From an uncultured Lachnospiraceae bacterium (GTDB taxonomy: Bacteria > Bacillota > Clostridia > Lachnospirales > Lachnospiraceae), in NCBI GenBank assembly GCA_910578825.1, contig CAJTSB010000009.1:28220-92219 (forward strand): 64,000 nt of DNA, given 5' to 3'. This document shows, in pieces, positions 18,930-27,794 of the stretch. The notes under the pieces were generated by a model. It was not told the DNA's origin and did not search any database. It saw only the letters and a list, made by a program, of their open reading frames with translations. The translations under genes and the position numbers were made by a program. The first letter of the stretch is position 1. Each line of letters begins with the position of its first letter.

Positions 18930-19280
18930 TTATTTATACTTATTGATAACTTCAATAATCTGAGCCTGAACCGGAAGAATATCCAAAAGAACCTTCCTTG
19001 CCTCCTCCGGCTTATCCTGACGCAGCAAATCAACAATATCAGTATACGCCTTATACAGGGGAGTTAATGATAAATTACCTGTCGCACCCTTGATTGCATG
19101 CGCACTTTCAATCACGCCCTGATAATCATTCGCGTCAAACTCCGGGTCAACCGGTGCTTTCTCCATCATAGACTGGACAGAGCCAAGCATCCTCTTATAA
19201 AATGCCTCGTTTCCATTCAGACGTTTCAGACCTTCGTCTACGTCCACGCCTAACCCCTTTAATTCATCAAACAAATTCAT
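18930..19280 (-). CDS. Lone histidine phosphotransfer (Hpt) domain protein
   Basis: A 116-residue, all-helical protein that is just an Hpt domain. The phosphorylatable histidine is His61 in SAHAIKGATGNLSL. Such proteins shuttle phosphoryl groups between hybrid histidine kinases and response regulators. No kinase or regulator is adjacent; the nearest in the window is the hybrid kinase at 55985-58852, which already has its own Hpt domain. It probably shares transcription with the PAP2 gene 30 bp upstream. Confidence 0.88.
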   Translation of the reverse strand: MNLFDELKGLGVDVDEGLKRLNGNEAFYKRMLGSVQSMMEKAPVDPEFDANDYQGVIESAHAIKGATGNLSLTPLYKAYTDIVDLLRQDKPEEARKVLLDILPVQAQIIEVINKYK

Positions 19281-19310
19281 AACATCTTTCCTTTCTTAAA
19301 TGAAAATATT

Positions 19311-20006
19311 TTAAATCTCTCTGTACCTTCTCTTCTCGCGGTACTGCCGTCCCTCGTATACGTGCTTTGTGCCAGGCTGCCAGTTGCTGCCGTATACCAG
19401 AGTATACATAATAAGCCCCATCACACACCCGGTAATCACGTCAAATACAGAATGCTGTTTTAAGAACATCGTGGAGGCGATAATGGAACTCATCAAAATA
19501 AAGGAAATCCATTTCACCCATTTTTTCTCTTTCAATTTCTCACTGTTCATCACTGCAAGCTGCACGCCAATCGAATTATATACATGAATACTCGGAAACA
19601 GGTTCGTGGGCGTATCAACCATATACAGCCCCTTTACCAGCGAAATAAAAATATTATCTCTCTCAAATACCCTTGGACGCAGATAATGCCCGTTCGGATA
19701 CACTGTTGAGACAACCAAAAATACCGTCATGCCTACAAACAGAAATGTACATAGCTTGTAATAATCCTGCACATCCTTGAAAAAGAACCAGGCAATTGCA
19801 AACGCCACATACCCAAACCACAAAAGATATGGAACAATAAATATCTCTACGAAGGGAATGTAATCATCTACCACCGTATGTACAATATGGAAACGCCGGG
19901 TCACCGTGCGTTCTACATAGATAAACCACATCTGATAGATAATCAGATATGATAAAATCCATCCGTGACGATAACGATAGAGAAGTTCTTTTATTTTGTC
20001 TCTCAT
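19311..20006 (-). CDS. PAP2-family membrane phosphatase
   Basis: A 231-residue integral membrane protein with about six hydrophobic segments. The C-terminal half carries the PAP2 motifs LFPSIHVYNSIG (PSxH) and KQHSVFDVITGCVMG (HxxxD). Family members hydrolyse phosphatidate, undecaprenyl pyrophosphate or phosphoinositol-type lipids; the substrate here is unknown. I choose the ATG at 20006, which has AAAGGTGG about 5 nt upstream; a GTG at 20015 would sit inside that ribosome site. A clear promoter lies at 20054-20082. Confidence 0.88.
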   Translation of the reverse strand: MRDKIKELLYRYRHGWILSYLIIYQMWFIYVERTVTRRFHIVHTVVDDYIPFVEIFIVPYLLWFGYVAFAIAWFFFKDVQDYYKLCTFLFVGMTVFLVVSTVYPNGHYLRPRVFERDNIFISLVKGLYMVDTPTNLFPSIHVYNSIGVQLAVMNSEKLKEKKWVKWISFILMSSIIASTMFLKQHSVFDVITGCVMGLIMYTLVYGSNWQPGTKHVYEGRQYREKRRYREI

Positions 20007-20053
20007 ATTAACCACCTTTTATTTTAATCTTTTCCAGCCAATTGTCAAGTTGC

Positions 20054-20082
20054 ATTATAGCATAAGAATTCCCGAGAGACAA
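20054..20082 (-). promoter_or_regulatory. SigA-type promoter for the PAP2 and Hpt genes
   Basis: Reverse strand TTGTCT (20082-20077) and perfect TATAAT (20059-20054) with a 17-bp spacer, about 48 bp before the PAP2 start. Confidence 0.75.
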
Positions 20083-20158
20083 TGAAAATAAACTGAATTA
20101 AGATATTTTTAAGAATGTCTATCATTGTTTTTTTCCTTTTTCTGGCTGTTTTTCATGT

Positions 20159-20635
20159 TTACCCCTGTGAAATTTCTTTAAAATGTCCCCCATGAATCCC
20201 GATATGCCCAATTCCCAGAATGATTGCCGAGACAAAGAGAACAACATTCTTTTCATAGACGCCCAGCAGCAAAAACGCGCCTACCGGTAGCGTTGCCCCC
20301 GCAAGCGGAATTCCGCAAATGCTGCGGTAAAAATCAGACATGTTCTTTTCACTTCTGAAATATCGTATCCAATAAACCTCATACAGAATCATCAGCAAAA
20401 ACGAAATCAACAGCCATATGCTCCACATGGAACGAAATTTTATATCGACTACTGAAAAAACTGCCGCACAGGTACATAATACCTCTCCCGCTCTCTCAAT
20501 GATCTGCAAAACCCTGCTTTCATTCTCTGCATATTTATCATAATCCCGGGGTTGGTTCTTCGCCCAGATGATATTGGGAATAAACAGCATCAACAAATAA
20601 ATAAGACCTATGTATGAAAATCCGAAATGAAACAT
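20159..20635 (-). CDS. Uncharacterised integral membrane protein
   Basis: A 158-residue protein with about five hydrophobic segments: near residues 5-25, 52-65, 70-87, 108-126 and 132-150. Short charged loops separate them, and there is a C-terminal GIHGGHF motif. The start at 20635 follows AAGGAG. I do not recognise a functional family beyond a small multi-pass membrane protein. It is separated from PAP2 by 152 bp including that gene's promoter, so it is probably its own unit or the end of the block to its right. Confidence 0.75.
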   Translation of the reverse strand: MFHFGFSYIGLIYLLMLFIPNIIWAKNQPRDYDKYAENESRVLQIIERAGEVLCTCAAVFSVVDIKFRSMWSIWLLISFLLMILYEVYWIRYFRSEKNMSDFYRSICGIPLAGATLPVGAFLLLGVYEKNVVLFVSAIILGIGHIGIHGGHFKEISQG

Positions 20636-20649
20636 TTTTGTTCTCCTTT

Positions 20650-21870
20650 TTACACTTTTATATCTATTATTGTTTTAGACTCTTCTTTAAATTTATTTGT
20701 AGCTAAAACCTCACCATATCCGTTTTGTACCTTATTTGAAACTAAATATAACTGGTCTTTTGCATATGAAGAGACCATCTTCTTTAATCCTAAATTTTCC
20801 TCTGTTTCTGCCATACTATCCATTTGAACCTTTAATTTCAACACTTCATTTAAAATATTAAAATCATTTTTCATTATTTCCTGTTCTTTTATATTATTTT
20901 CTTTTTCCAAAATAGCAATTTCTAATTCTCGCTTTCTTTTCTCCATCTCATGAATCTCTTTTTTTCTCTGCTCGTCTTTATTTAAAGCAAGAATCTGACA
21001 CCCCGCCTCAATTTCTGCCATAATAGGACTGTTTTGCGTAACACTTTTTAAGTCAATCTTAGTGTGTCTGTCTATAGCACTATCAAAATGATCTCCGCAC
21101 AATATTATAAATTTGCTTTCCTGCTTATAATATATTCCAACAACAGGTCTCGGCAGTTTAAAAAGATATTCATAAAATTTTTTGAAATATTTCTTCTCTA
21201 ATTTTTGCTCAGCTACCGTAAAATCTTTCACAGATTTTTTATCTAACTTTATTTGCATACTGCTGAATTGTTCATGGTCCAAAAGATAATCCTGATACTT
21301 TTTTAAAATTTTTTCGCGTTCACTTTCAATTTTCTTATCTGCTTTTAGTCGTTCTTTCTCATCCACTTTTTTCCTGGATATTTCACATAAAACCTGTAGC
21401 GCGTTAATAAACCCTTCTCGACGCATAATATGATACATATCTAATCTATCTATTTTTGTAATACGCCTTTTCCCAGATTGGTACAAAATTTTATTTATAT
21501 TATATAAGATTTCAAACAGAAAACTTACTTCCATTATATCTTGGTTGGGCGCCATACTCACAGGTTTCCCAATTGCATATACATTATTAATAGCTAATGT
21601 ATTTAAATTAATCGAAGAAAAATTTCTATAATTCCCATTCAGTTTGTATGCTTTATCTAATATAAAAATATCTTTCGTCTCAATGCCTTGATTAATTGCC
21701 ATGGCAATCGTATTAAGCAATTCTATTTTGTATATATAGGTAGAAACTCTGCTGACGAAATTTGTTATCTCCCAGGGATTCAATCGTTCATCAGAATCCC
21801 TCATATACTTTATTTTAACTCTTTGATGTGTATTTTTAAATTCATATTCTTCAAATTCTTTCGTATTCAT
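20650..21870 (-). CDS. Unrecognised AT-rich protein with long coiled coil
   Basis: About 406 residues, soluble, Lys- and Glu-rich. A region around residues 310-370 (KRKRELEIAILEKENNIKEQ) is strongly predicted coiled coil, and another charged helix spans about 155-190. The frame is open to 21909, but the ATG at 21870 is preferred because GAGGG lies about 9 nt before it. I cannot name a family. It is in the same AT-rich stretch as the AbiH protein and a 105-residue unknown, all read leftward, so a shared defence or mobile-island origin is possible; that is inference. Confidence 0.7.
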   Translation of the reverse strand: MNTKEFEEYEFKNTHQRVKIKYMRDSDERLNPWEITNFVSRVSTYIYKIELLNTIAMAINQGIETKDIFILDKAYKLNGNYRNFSSINLNTLAINNVYAIGKPVSMAPNQDIMEVSFLFEILYNINKILYQSGKRRITKIDRLDMYHIMRREGFINALQVLCEISRKKVDEKERLKADKKIESEREKILKKYQDYLLDHEQFSSMQIKLDKKSVKDFTVAEQKLEKKYFKKFYEYLFKLPRPVVGIYYKQESKFIILCGDHFDSAIDRHTKIDLKSVTQNSPIMAEIEAGCQILALNKDEQRKKEIHEMEKRKRELEIAILEKENNIKEQEIMKNDFNILNEVLKLKVQMDSMAETEENLGLKKMVSSYAKDQLYLVSNKVQNGYGEVLATNKFKEESKTIIDIKV

Positions 21871-22034
21871 ACAATTTCCCTCTTCTACTTTTTTAATACA
21901 CTTTTTCATAATATCGTTATATTAAGTACCAATTACCTGTAATTTGTCTATAAAATTATCTTACGCTTTTTCCTATAGCTTATTATATCATATACTCGGA
22001 ACAAATGACACTATCCCCATATGCCCGTCTGTTT

Positions 22035-22352
22035 TCAGGCAGAATGGCACAAAATATGTAGCCTGCCATTGGAATCCTCAATCCTAAGATTTCTCACATT
22101 GCTTTCATTGTCTGGTATAGTGACATTAAATTTATGGTTTTGATCATCCACCTCATAAATCAAACACCGGAACATAGTGGCACTTAAAATCAACCGAAAA
22201 GGAACACCTCTCAAATCCTTACAAGCCACAATATGGGTATTAAGGAAAATCAAATCACCTATTATCATCTCCTGCAACTGATATAAATTTCCTTTTGTTG
22301 TTCCGCCAAATCCACTAAATGAAATACCCCACCACTCCCAGTTGAAAAACAT
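22035..22352 (-). CDS. Small hypothetical protein next to abiH
   Basis: A 105-residue frame in the 510-bp gap between the AbiH gene and the coiled-coil gene. It begins MFFNWEWWGISFSGFGG and ends with CHSA. It has no signal peptide or membrane helix, and no ribosome site is obvious before the ATG at 22352. The amino-acid content looks protein-like (EVDDQNHKFNVTIPDN) rather than random. I do not recognise it. It could be the second component of a defence cassette or a remnant of a longer gene. Confidence 0.5.
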   Translation of the reverse strand: MFFNWEWWGISFSGFGGTTKGNLYQLQEMIIGDLIFLNTHIVACKDLRGVPFRLILSATMFRCLIYEVDDQNHKFNVTIPDNESNVRNLRIEDSNGRLHILCHSA

Positions 22353-22419
22353 TATCTGGTATCATACAGCCACTCTCTTAAATGTTATATTTTTATATAC
22401 TTCTTACCTTTCCTAAATT

Positions 22420-24273
22420 CTAAATTTCTTCTTCGAAATCCTCAGGCATATTTTTTGCCTGCTCACTAAAATAATCATATTCTTCTATTTCATGCAACAA
22501 ATACGTATAGTTACAGATTTCCCAACTACATTCTGTACCTTCAATCAATTCCTGCAATGTCATCCTTGAAATCTTATCAGCCGCGCCTCTCGACAGTTTT
22601 ATCAAAAGTCTCCACATATCTTCCATATTTCCATAAGGATATTTATGCATACTCAGGACATCTTTTAAAATTTCAATATACCTTTCTCTGTCAATGTCTT
22701 CACAGCCATTAGCAATTTTCCGGTAATTTTCCATAATATCATCCCATGAAATAATATCTGTCTTAGAATCACTTAAAGTAAAATTCACTCTGTTACGCCC
22801 ATTCAAAATTATAATAAATTTTCTTGTTCGTTCATCACACCCCCAGGAATTATCATAATCCTGATACGCCCAATTGTCACATTGAAACTGTATCGGTTCT
22901 TTTCCCGTGTATTCTGTATTTCTCAAACTGTCAGCAATTTCTATAAGTTGTTTTACATATTTCTTTCCTAGACCATGTCTTTGCAAAACATCATAAAGAG
23001 AAATAACAGTTTCCTGTGAGCAAAAATAATCCAAATCCCTCTCTTCTATTTTCCTCTCAAATTTTAAAATCAAATCTTCAAGATCTTTTCCTTTATATTT
23101 ATAGAAATGGTCAAATTTCACCATATCGCAAACAATTTCAAATGTACTCCCATGAATCTTTTCCCTGTACTTCTGTTGGCGAAACTCAATAATCGGATTA
23201 TTCCCATAAACATACTGAATTAATTTCTCTGAGCCAAGGACTTTGACTAAATTTGCAATCTGTTGTCCAAGCCTTGCCTTATCTTTATAAAATATAATTG
23301 TCTTCACTCCGTCATGTTCTATCAGCTCTTTTAAAATATCTCCATCTGTCACATCCAGAGAATGTCCGAATATATATAATCTATTTTCTTGGTTTCTTCC
23401 CTCTTTTCTCTGCCTGTCAATTTTTGCAAGCCATGATTTATATTCATTTCCTGTTTTCTTATGAATGCGCTGATAATATTTTTTAAAAGCGATAAATTCC
23501 ACTTCTTTGTCTTTTCTATCATCTGACAGATATTCATCAATGCCAAGTACCATCTTATTTTTATCGATACACTCATCCAAACAAAATGTATATGGTATAC
23601 TCTGCGCCTTTCCATGGATAAAACAATACTTCACATTTGTCCTGTTATAGGCATATATCTTCTGCCATGTATTGGAATAATTAAAAGAAAGTATCGCATC
23701 TGGGTGTATTGCATCTATATCAGGATTATAGTATTCAATCCTTCCCCAGTTATCTATATAATCAAAAATATAAATCTCCAAAGCCCCAATCAATCTATCT
23801 AAATCTGAAAGCATTATAGAAATAAGATTTCCAATTCCATTCTCATGTGACAAATACCCTAAGAAACCATCTGGCAATCTTTTTTTACAATATTGAATCT
23901 TTGTATCATAAAATTCTTCATCCACCTCCATATAAGCATGATATAATTTATCTACAGCCTGTACCACCTCTGAAATTTCAATCTCAAAATCTATCCAGTT
24001 CTCTTTATTTTTCAAATGCTCTCTATATGCATTTTGAAAGTGTGAAACCCAAATATTATCTTTCAAATATTCATGTAACGCTTCATCAACATTTGTCTCA
24101 GGACTGTTAAATATATGCTTTAAATATTCATCTTTTATTTCAAACACTTTACCCGGTCTATGAGCATTTATATACGCATGGTTAAATCTATTTATAAACT
24201 GCAGAAAATCCGTATACTTAGTCGGCAAGCCATGTTCTAAATCAAATCCATTCCCTATCATTAGTATTTCCAT
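22420..24273 (-). CDS. AbiH family abortive-infection protein
   Basis: A 617-residue protein. The N-terminus MEILMIGNGFDLEHGLPT followed by KYTDFLQFI is the hallmark of AbiH (bacteriophage abortive infection). Other family features follow: ENWIDFEIEIS, LSFNYSNTW, FIHGKA, VLGIDEY and YIFGHSLDVTDGD. Lactococcal AbiH blocks phage propagation by cell suicide; the mechanism is poorly understood. Residues from about 380 onward extend beyond the core I can match and are of unknown role. The ATG at 24273 follows GGGAGGAT. The gene is AT-rich compared with prfA beside it, consistent with horizontal transfer. Confidence 0.85.
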   Translation of the reverse strand: MEILMIGNGFDLEHGLPTKYTDFLQFINRFNHAYINAHRPGKVFEIKDEYLKHIFNSPETNVDEALHEYLKDNIWVSHFQNAYREHLKNKENWIDFEIEISEVVQAVDKLYHAYMEVDEEFYDTKIQYCKKRLPDGFLGYLSHENGIGNLISIMLSDLDRLIGALEIYIFDYIDNWGRIEYYNPDIDAIHPDAILSFNYSNTWQKIYAYNRTNVKYCFIHGKAQSIPYTFCLDECIDKNKMVLGIDEYLSDDRKDKEVEFIAFKKYYQRIHKKTGNEYKSWLAKIDRQRKEGRNQENRLYIFGHSLDVTDGDILKELIEHDGVKTIIFYKDKARLGQQIANLVKVLGSEKLIQYVYGNNPIIEFRQQKYREKIHGSTFEIVCDMVKFDHFYKYKGKDLEDLILKFERKIEERDLDYFCSQETVISLYDVLQRHGLGKKYVKQLIEIADSLRNTEYTGKEPIQFQCDNWAYQDYDNSWGCDERTRKFIIILNGRNRVNFTLSDSKTDIISWDDIMENYRKIANGCEDIDRERYIEILKDVLSMHKYPYGNMEDMWRLLIKLSRGAADKISRMTLQELIEGTECSWEICNYTYLLHEIEEYDYFSEQAKNMPEDFEEEI

Positions 24274-24311
24274 ATGCCCTTATCCTCCCACAACATCAAA
24301 TACATACTGTA

Positions 24312-24341
24312 AGTATATCACGCAACTCACTCCACCTGCAA
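24312..24341 (-). promoter_or_regulatory. Possible promoter for the AbiH gene
   Basis: Reverse strand TTGCAG (24341-24336) and TATACT (24317-24312), 18-bp spacer, about 40 bp before the ATG. Confidence 0.5.
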
Positions 24342-24360
24342 CTTAAACCGTCAACATATG

Positions 24361-24393
24361 AAAAGACAGCCCCTGAAACACGCAAGGGCTGCC
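24361..24393 (-). terminator. Terminator downstream of prfA
   Basis: Reverse strand GGCAGCCC ... GGGCTGTC stem (one G-U pair, 12-nt loop) followed by TTTT, 8 bp after the prfA stop. It insulates the prfA operon from the AbiH gene. Confidence 0.75.
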
Positions 24394-24400
24394 CTGTACA

Positions 24401-25474
24401 CTAATTCTCATTCATATTCGCCAGTTTCGCCGCCTGGTCGGCTGCAATGCAGGCGTCCACAATCTCCTGGATATCTCCATTCATCACCTTATCCAGCTTA
24501 TACAAAGTCAGATTAATACGGTGGTCTGTAACGCGTCCCTGTGGGAAGTTGTAGGTGCGGATTTTCTCAGAGCGATCCCCCGTTCCAATCTGGCTCCGCC
24601 TTGCTTCCGCCTCTGCGTCATGCTGTTTCTGGCACTCCATATCGTAGAGCTTTGTACGCAGCAACGCAAACGCCTTCTCCTTGTTCTGCAGCTGGGACTT
24701 CTCCGTCTGGCTGTAGATAACGATTCCCGTCGGATAATGCGTCAGTCGAACCGCGGAATCCGTTGTATTGACGCACTGTCCGCCATTTCCAGAGGCACGC
24801 ATAACGTCAATCCGGATATCTTTTTCATCAATGACAACATCCACATCCTCTGCCTCCGGCATAACGGCAACTGTGATTGTAGACGTATGGATACGCCCGC
24901 CGGATTCCGTTTCCGGCACACGCTGCACCCTGTGTACTCCAGATTCATATTTCATTACAGAATATGCGCCCTGCCCTGATATCATAAACGTAACATTTTT
25001 CATGCCACCGATACCGATTTCCTCACATTCCATGGTCTCCACCTTCCAACGGTGACCTTCTGCAAAATGTACATACATCCGGTAAATCTCCGCTGCAAAC
25101 AATGCAGCCTCATCCCCGCCTGCGCCCGCACGGATTTCCACGATAACATTCTTGTCGTCGTTAGGATCTTTCGGCAGCAAAAGAATTTTAAGTTCTTTCT
25201 CAAGCTCTTCCACTTTCTCCCGCGACTCATTCAGCTCTTCCTTGGCAAGCTCACGCATCTCCTCATCATTCTCTTCTTCAAGCATAGCAAGAGAATCCTC
25301 AATATTCTGTCTGGCCTGCTTATACTCTTTATAAGCTTCCACGATGGGCGTAAGGTCGCTTTGCTCCTTCATCAATTTACGAAAACGATTCGTGTCATTT
25401 GCCACATCCGGCTCACTGAGCTGATTCATGATTTCTTCAAATCGAAGCAGGATATCCTCTAATTTATCAAACAT
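24401..25474 (-). CDS. prfA: Peptide chain release factor 1
   Basis: A 357-residue class I release factor. Domain 3 carries the catalytic GGQ motif ([20 protein letters not shown]; the glutamine is methylated by PrmC). The anticodon-like PxT tripeptide lies in domain 2 ([14 protein letters not shown]), marking RF1, which reads UAA and UAG. The start follows GAAAGGATGAG. It lies 13 bp after prmC, the enzyme that modifies it, as in many bacteria. Last gene of the group running from DUF1385. Confidence 0.97.
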   Translation of the reverse strand: MFDKLEDILLRFEEIMNQLSEPDVANDTNRFRKLMKEQSDLTPIVEAYKEYKQARQNIEDSLAMLEEENDEEMRELAKEELNESREKVEELEKELKILLLPKDPNDDKNVIVEIRAGAGGDEAALFAAEIYRMYVHFAEGHRWKVETMECEEIGIGGMKNVTFMISGQGAYSVMKYESGVHRVQRVPETESGGRIHTSTITVAVMPEAEDVDVVIDEKDIRIDVMRASGNGGQCVNTTDSAVRLTHYPTGIVIYSQTEKSQLQNKEKAFALLRTKLYDMECQKQHDAEAEARRSQIGTGDRSEKIRTYNFPQGRVTDHRINLTLYKLDKVMNGDIQEIVDACIAADQAAKLANMNEN

Positions 25475-25487
25475 AATCTCATCCTTT

Positions 25488-26324
25488 CTATTTCACTGAC
25501 GGCAGGTTTCCACGAACCACACGATCGTTTCCGGCAAGGTCTTTCATTACCCTCACATTCCGATAACCGTTTTCTTCCATGAGAAACGCCACTCTGCCAC
25601 CCTGGTCATGTCCAATTTCCAGACAGAGGTAGCCATTGGATTTTAAAAATCCTCTGCTCTGTTTTACAATCTCCCGATAAAAATACAAACCGTCCTCACC
25701 GCCGTCCAATGCTTCTATCGGTTCAAAATTCTTTACTTCCGGCATCAGGGTCTGAATAGTCCCGGTTGGAATATACGGCGGGTTTGCAACGATCATATCA
25801 TATATGCCCGTAATATTCTGAAATAAATCGCTGCGCACAAGCCTGGGCTCCACCTGATTGTTCCTGGCGTTTTCTTTGGCAATCAAAAGCGCCTGCTTGG
25901 AAATGTCGCTCGCCGTGCCGCAAATCTCCTTTTGTTTCAAAAGGCTGATCATCACACAGCCGGAACCTGTACATAGTTCCAATACCTCCATGCCCGGCTC
26001 TAAGACTTTCAACGCCTCCTCGACCAGCGTTTCCGTATCCTGACGCGGGATCAGGACATGAGAATTCACCTTAAACTCCAGTCCCATAAATTCCTGAATG
26101 CCGGTGATATATTGAAGAGGCACTCGCTCCGCACGTTTCCGCAATAACAATTCATATTCCAGAAATTTCTCATCTGCCATCTCATCGCCGCAAACCAGAT
26201 AATAACGGCTTTTATCCATCTTGCAGACATATTCCATGAGATACCACGCATCCAGCTCAACATCTGACACGCCGGCTTTCTGCAAAATTTCTTTTCCATA
26301 CTCCAATGCACCTTCAAATGTCAT
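25488..26324 (-). CDS. prmC: Release factor glutamine methyltransferase PrmC
   Basis: About 278 residues: an N-terminal helical domain ([21 protein letters not shown]) and a Rossmann methyltransferase domain with [15 protein letters not shown] (motif I) and [10 protein letters not shown] (the NPPY catalytic motif). It methylates the GGQ glutamine of RF1 and RF2. I place the start at the ATG at 26324: GAGGGAGGAAAC precedes it and its ATGA overlaps the DUF1385 stop, indicating translational coupling. The frame remains open 12 codons further upstream. Confidence 0.94.
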   Translation of the reverse strand: MTFEGALEYGKEILQKAGVSDVELDAWYLMEYVCKMDKSRYYLVCGDEMADEKFLEYELLLRKRAERVPLQYITGIQEFMGLEFKVNSHVLIPRQDTETLVEEALKVLEPGMEVLELCTGSGCVMISLLKQKEICGTASDISKQALLIAKENARNNQVEPRLVRSDLFQNITGIYDMIVANPPYIPTGTIQTLMPEVKNFEPIEALDGGEDGLYFYREIVKQSRGFLKSNGYLCLEIGHDQGGRVAFLMEENGYRNVRVMKDLAGNDRVVRGNLPSVK

Positions 26325-27238
26325 GTTTCCTCCCTCACAGTCCCCACATAACTTTTCCAATCAAACACTGCATCCACCGATGCGATTCCAACTTCAATCA
26401 TCTCATCATCCGGTTCTCTGGTTGTCAGTTTCTGCATCCACAATCCCGGTTTGCTCAGGGCATTGATCATAGGATGATTGCTCCTGCCTGCCAGACGTAT
26501 AAACTCATAAGAAATACCTGCAACCAGCGGAATAATCGCAATCCGCAGTACCAGCCGGAGAATTCTGGAATCCACGCGGATAAACATGGTTGCAATAATG
26601 GTGATAATTACCACAAAAAAGAGAAAACTGGTTCCACAGCGTTTGTGTTCTCTGGAACTCGCCCTGACATTCTCTACGGTCAGATCCATTCCATGTTCTA
26701 TACAGTTGATGCATTTATGCTCGGCTCCATGATACATAAATACCCGCCGAATATCTTCCATCCTGGAAATCAATACAATATATGCAAAAAATATCAACAG
26801 ACGCAACGCGCCTTCGATAAGAATAATCAACGTATCAGAAGAAATATATTTCTGAAAAAACAAGGACACATAGAACGGTAGCGCCATAAAAATTGCCACA
26901 GCAAGTAAAAGTGACAGGACAATCGTAAATCCCATTTCCACTTTTTCTTTCTTCTCGCTTTTGGCTCCTTTGTCCTTACCTTCCTCCTCAAAAAAAGATG
27001 CTGAGAATGTCAGTGTTGACAGTCCCAATATGAAGGATTCTACAAAACTGATAACACCCCGCACAAATATCATATTTCTAAGCATTTGATTTTTGCAGAT
27101 ACCATGATATTCTTTTTTCTCCACAATAATCTCATGATCCGGTTTACGCACTGCAACGGCGTAAGATTCTTTATATTTCATCATTACGCCTTCCATGACA
27201 GCCTGTCCGCCAATTCCAGAATAAGCCAACTTTCCCAC
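26321..27238 (-). CDS. DUF1385 family membrane protein
   Basis: About 305 residues. The signature is YSGIGGQAVMEGVMMKYK near the N-terminus. It has four to five membrane helices (near residues 95-115, 130-150, 160-185, 205-230 and 235-255). The family is unknown in function but is regularly found beside prmC and prfA in Firmicutes, as here, with a 4-bp overlap into prmC. No ATG is available at the right place. GTG at 27238, preceded by GGGAG, is my choice; TTG codons at 27250 and 27229 are alternatives. Confidence 0.88.
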   Translation of the reverse strand: MGKLAYSGIGGQAVMEGVMMKYKESYAVAVRKPDHEIIVEKKEYHGICKNQMLRNMIFVRGVISFVESFILGLSTLTFSASFFEEEGKDKGAKSEKKEKVEMGFTIVLSLLLAVAIFMALPFYVSLFFQKYISSDTLIILIEGALRLLIFFAYIVLISRMEDIRRVFMYHGAEHKCINCIEHGMDLTVENVRASSREHKRCGTSFLFFVVIITIIATMFIRVDSRILRLVLRIAIIPLVAGISYEFIRLAGRSNHPMINALSKPGLWMQKLTTREPDDEMIEVGIASVDAVFDWKSYVGTVREET

Positions 27239-27344
27239 TTCCTCTCCCAACCGTTAAATTCTGGTTCTTTCCTTCCAAAATTTTCGTTTTACAGAGAAAA
27301 CATACTTTTGTACTTTAACGTAGCAAGGTTTTTTCCATAGAACG

Positions 27345-27380
27345 AAAAGAAAGGATGTCCACATTAACAGACATCCTCTT
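27345..27380 (-). terminator. Terminator of rpmE
   Basis: Reverse strand AGGATGTC - 10 nt - GACATCCT followed by TTCTTTT, about 25 bp after the L31 stop. Confidence 0.8.
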
Positions 27381-27402
27381 TCGGTTCAGTTGAACTTTGA
27401 AA

Positions 27403-27609
27403 CTACTGATTGTTCATGCCGTATTTACGATTGAACTTGTCAATACGTCCACGAGCCTGAGCAGCCTTCTGCTGACCTGTGTAGAATGGATGACATTTGG
27501 AACAGATTTCAACGTGAATATCTTCCTTCGTGGATCCTGTCGTAAACGTATTTCCACAGTTGCATGTTACGGTTGCCTGATGATATGCCGGATGGATTCC
27601 TTCTCTCAT
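27403..27609 (-). CDS. rpmE: 50S ribosomal protein L31
   Basis: A 68-residue L31 starting [19 protein letters not shown]. Four cysteines in CNCG and [10 protein letters not shown] make it the zinc-binding (C+) type. It bridges the large subunit and the 30S head. It has its own promoter (27691-27719), a GAAGAGGTG ribosome site and its own terminator, so it is a monocistronic unit between rho and the DUF1385-prmC-prfA group. A zinc-free paralogue, which many bacteria use under zinc limitation, is not in this window. Confidence 0.97.
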   Translation of the reverse strand: MREGIHPAYHQATVTCNCGNTFTTGSTKEDIHVEICSKCHPFYTGQQKAAQARGRIDKFNRKYGMNNQ

Positions 27610-27690
27610 GTTTTCACCTCTTCACTCTCTATTTTAAATCCTCTAAACTGATTTTCCTGTTTATGCCATTGCCTGCACAACAGCTTTATC

Positions 27691-27719
27691 ATTGTAGCAT
27701 ACATTTTACATATGTGCAA
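27691..27719 (-). promoter_or_regulatory. SigA-type promoter for rpmE
   Basis: Reverse strand TTGCAC (27719-27714) and TACAAT (27696-27691), 17-bp spacer. Confidence 0.75.
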
Positions 27720-27794
27720 GTTTTTTATAAAAAAAATTGCAAAAGATTCATTCTTTCCCTGTTTTGGCAAAGAATCTTGTCGTATTTTCCGGTA

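Noticed and set aside
24740..24790. Altered GGQ region in RF1 (GNGGQC instead of GAGGQH)
   Set aside because: The GGQ itself is intact and the neighbouring residues still fit the RF1 family, so it is not evidence of loss of function.
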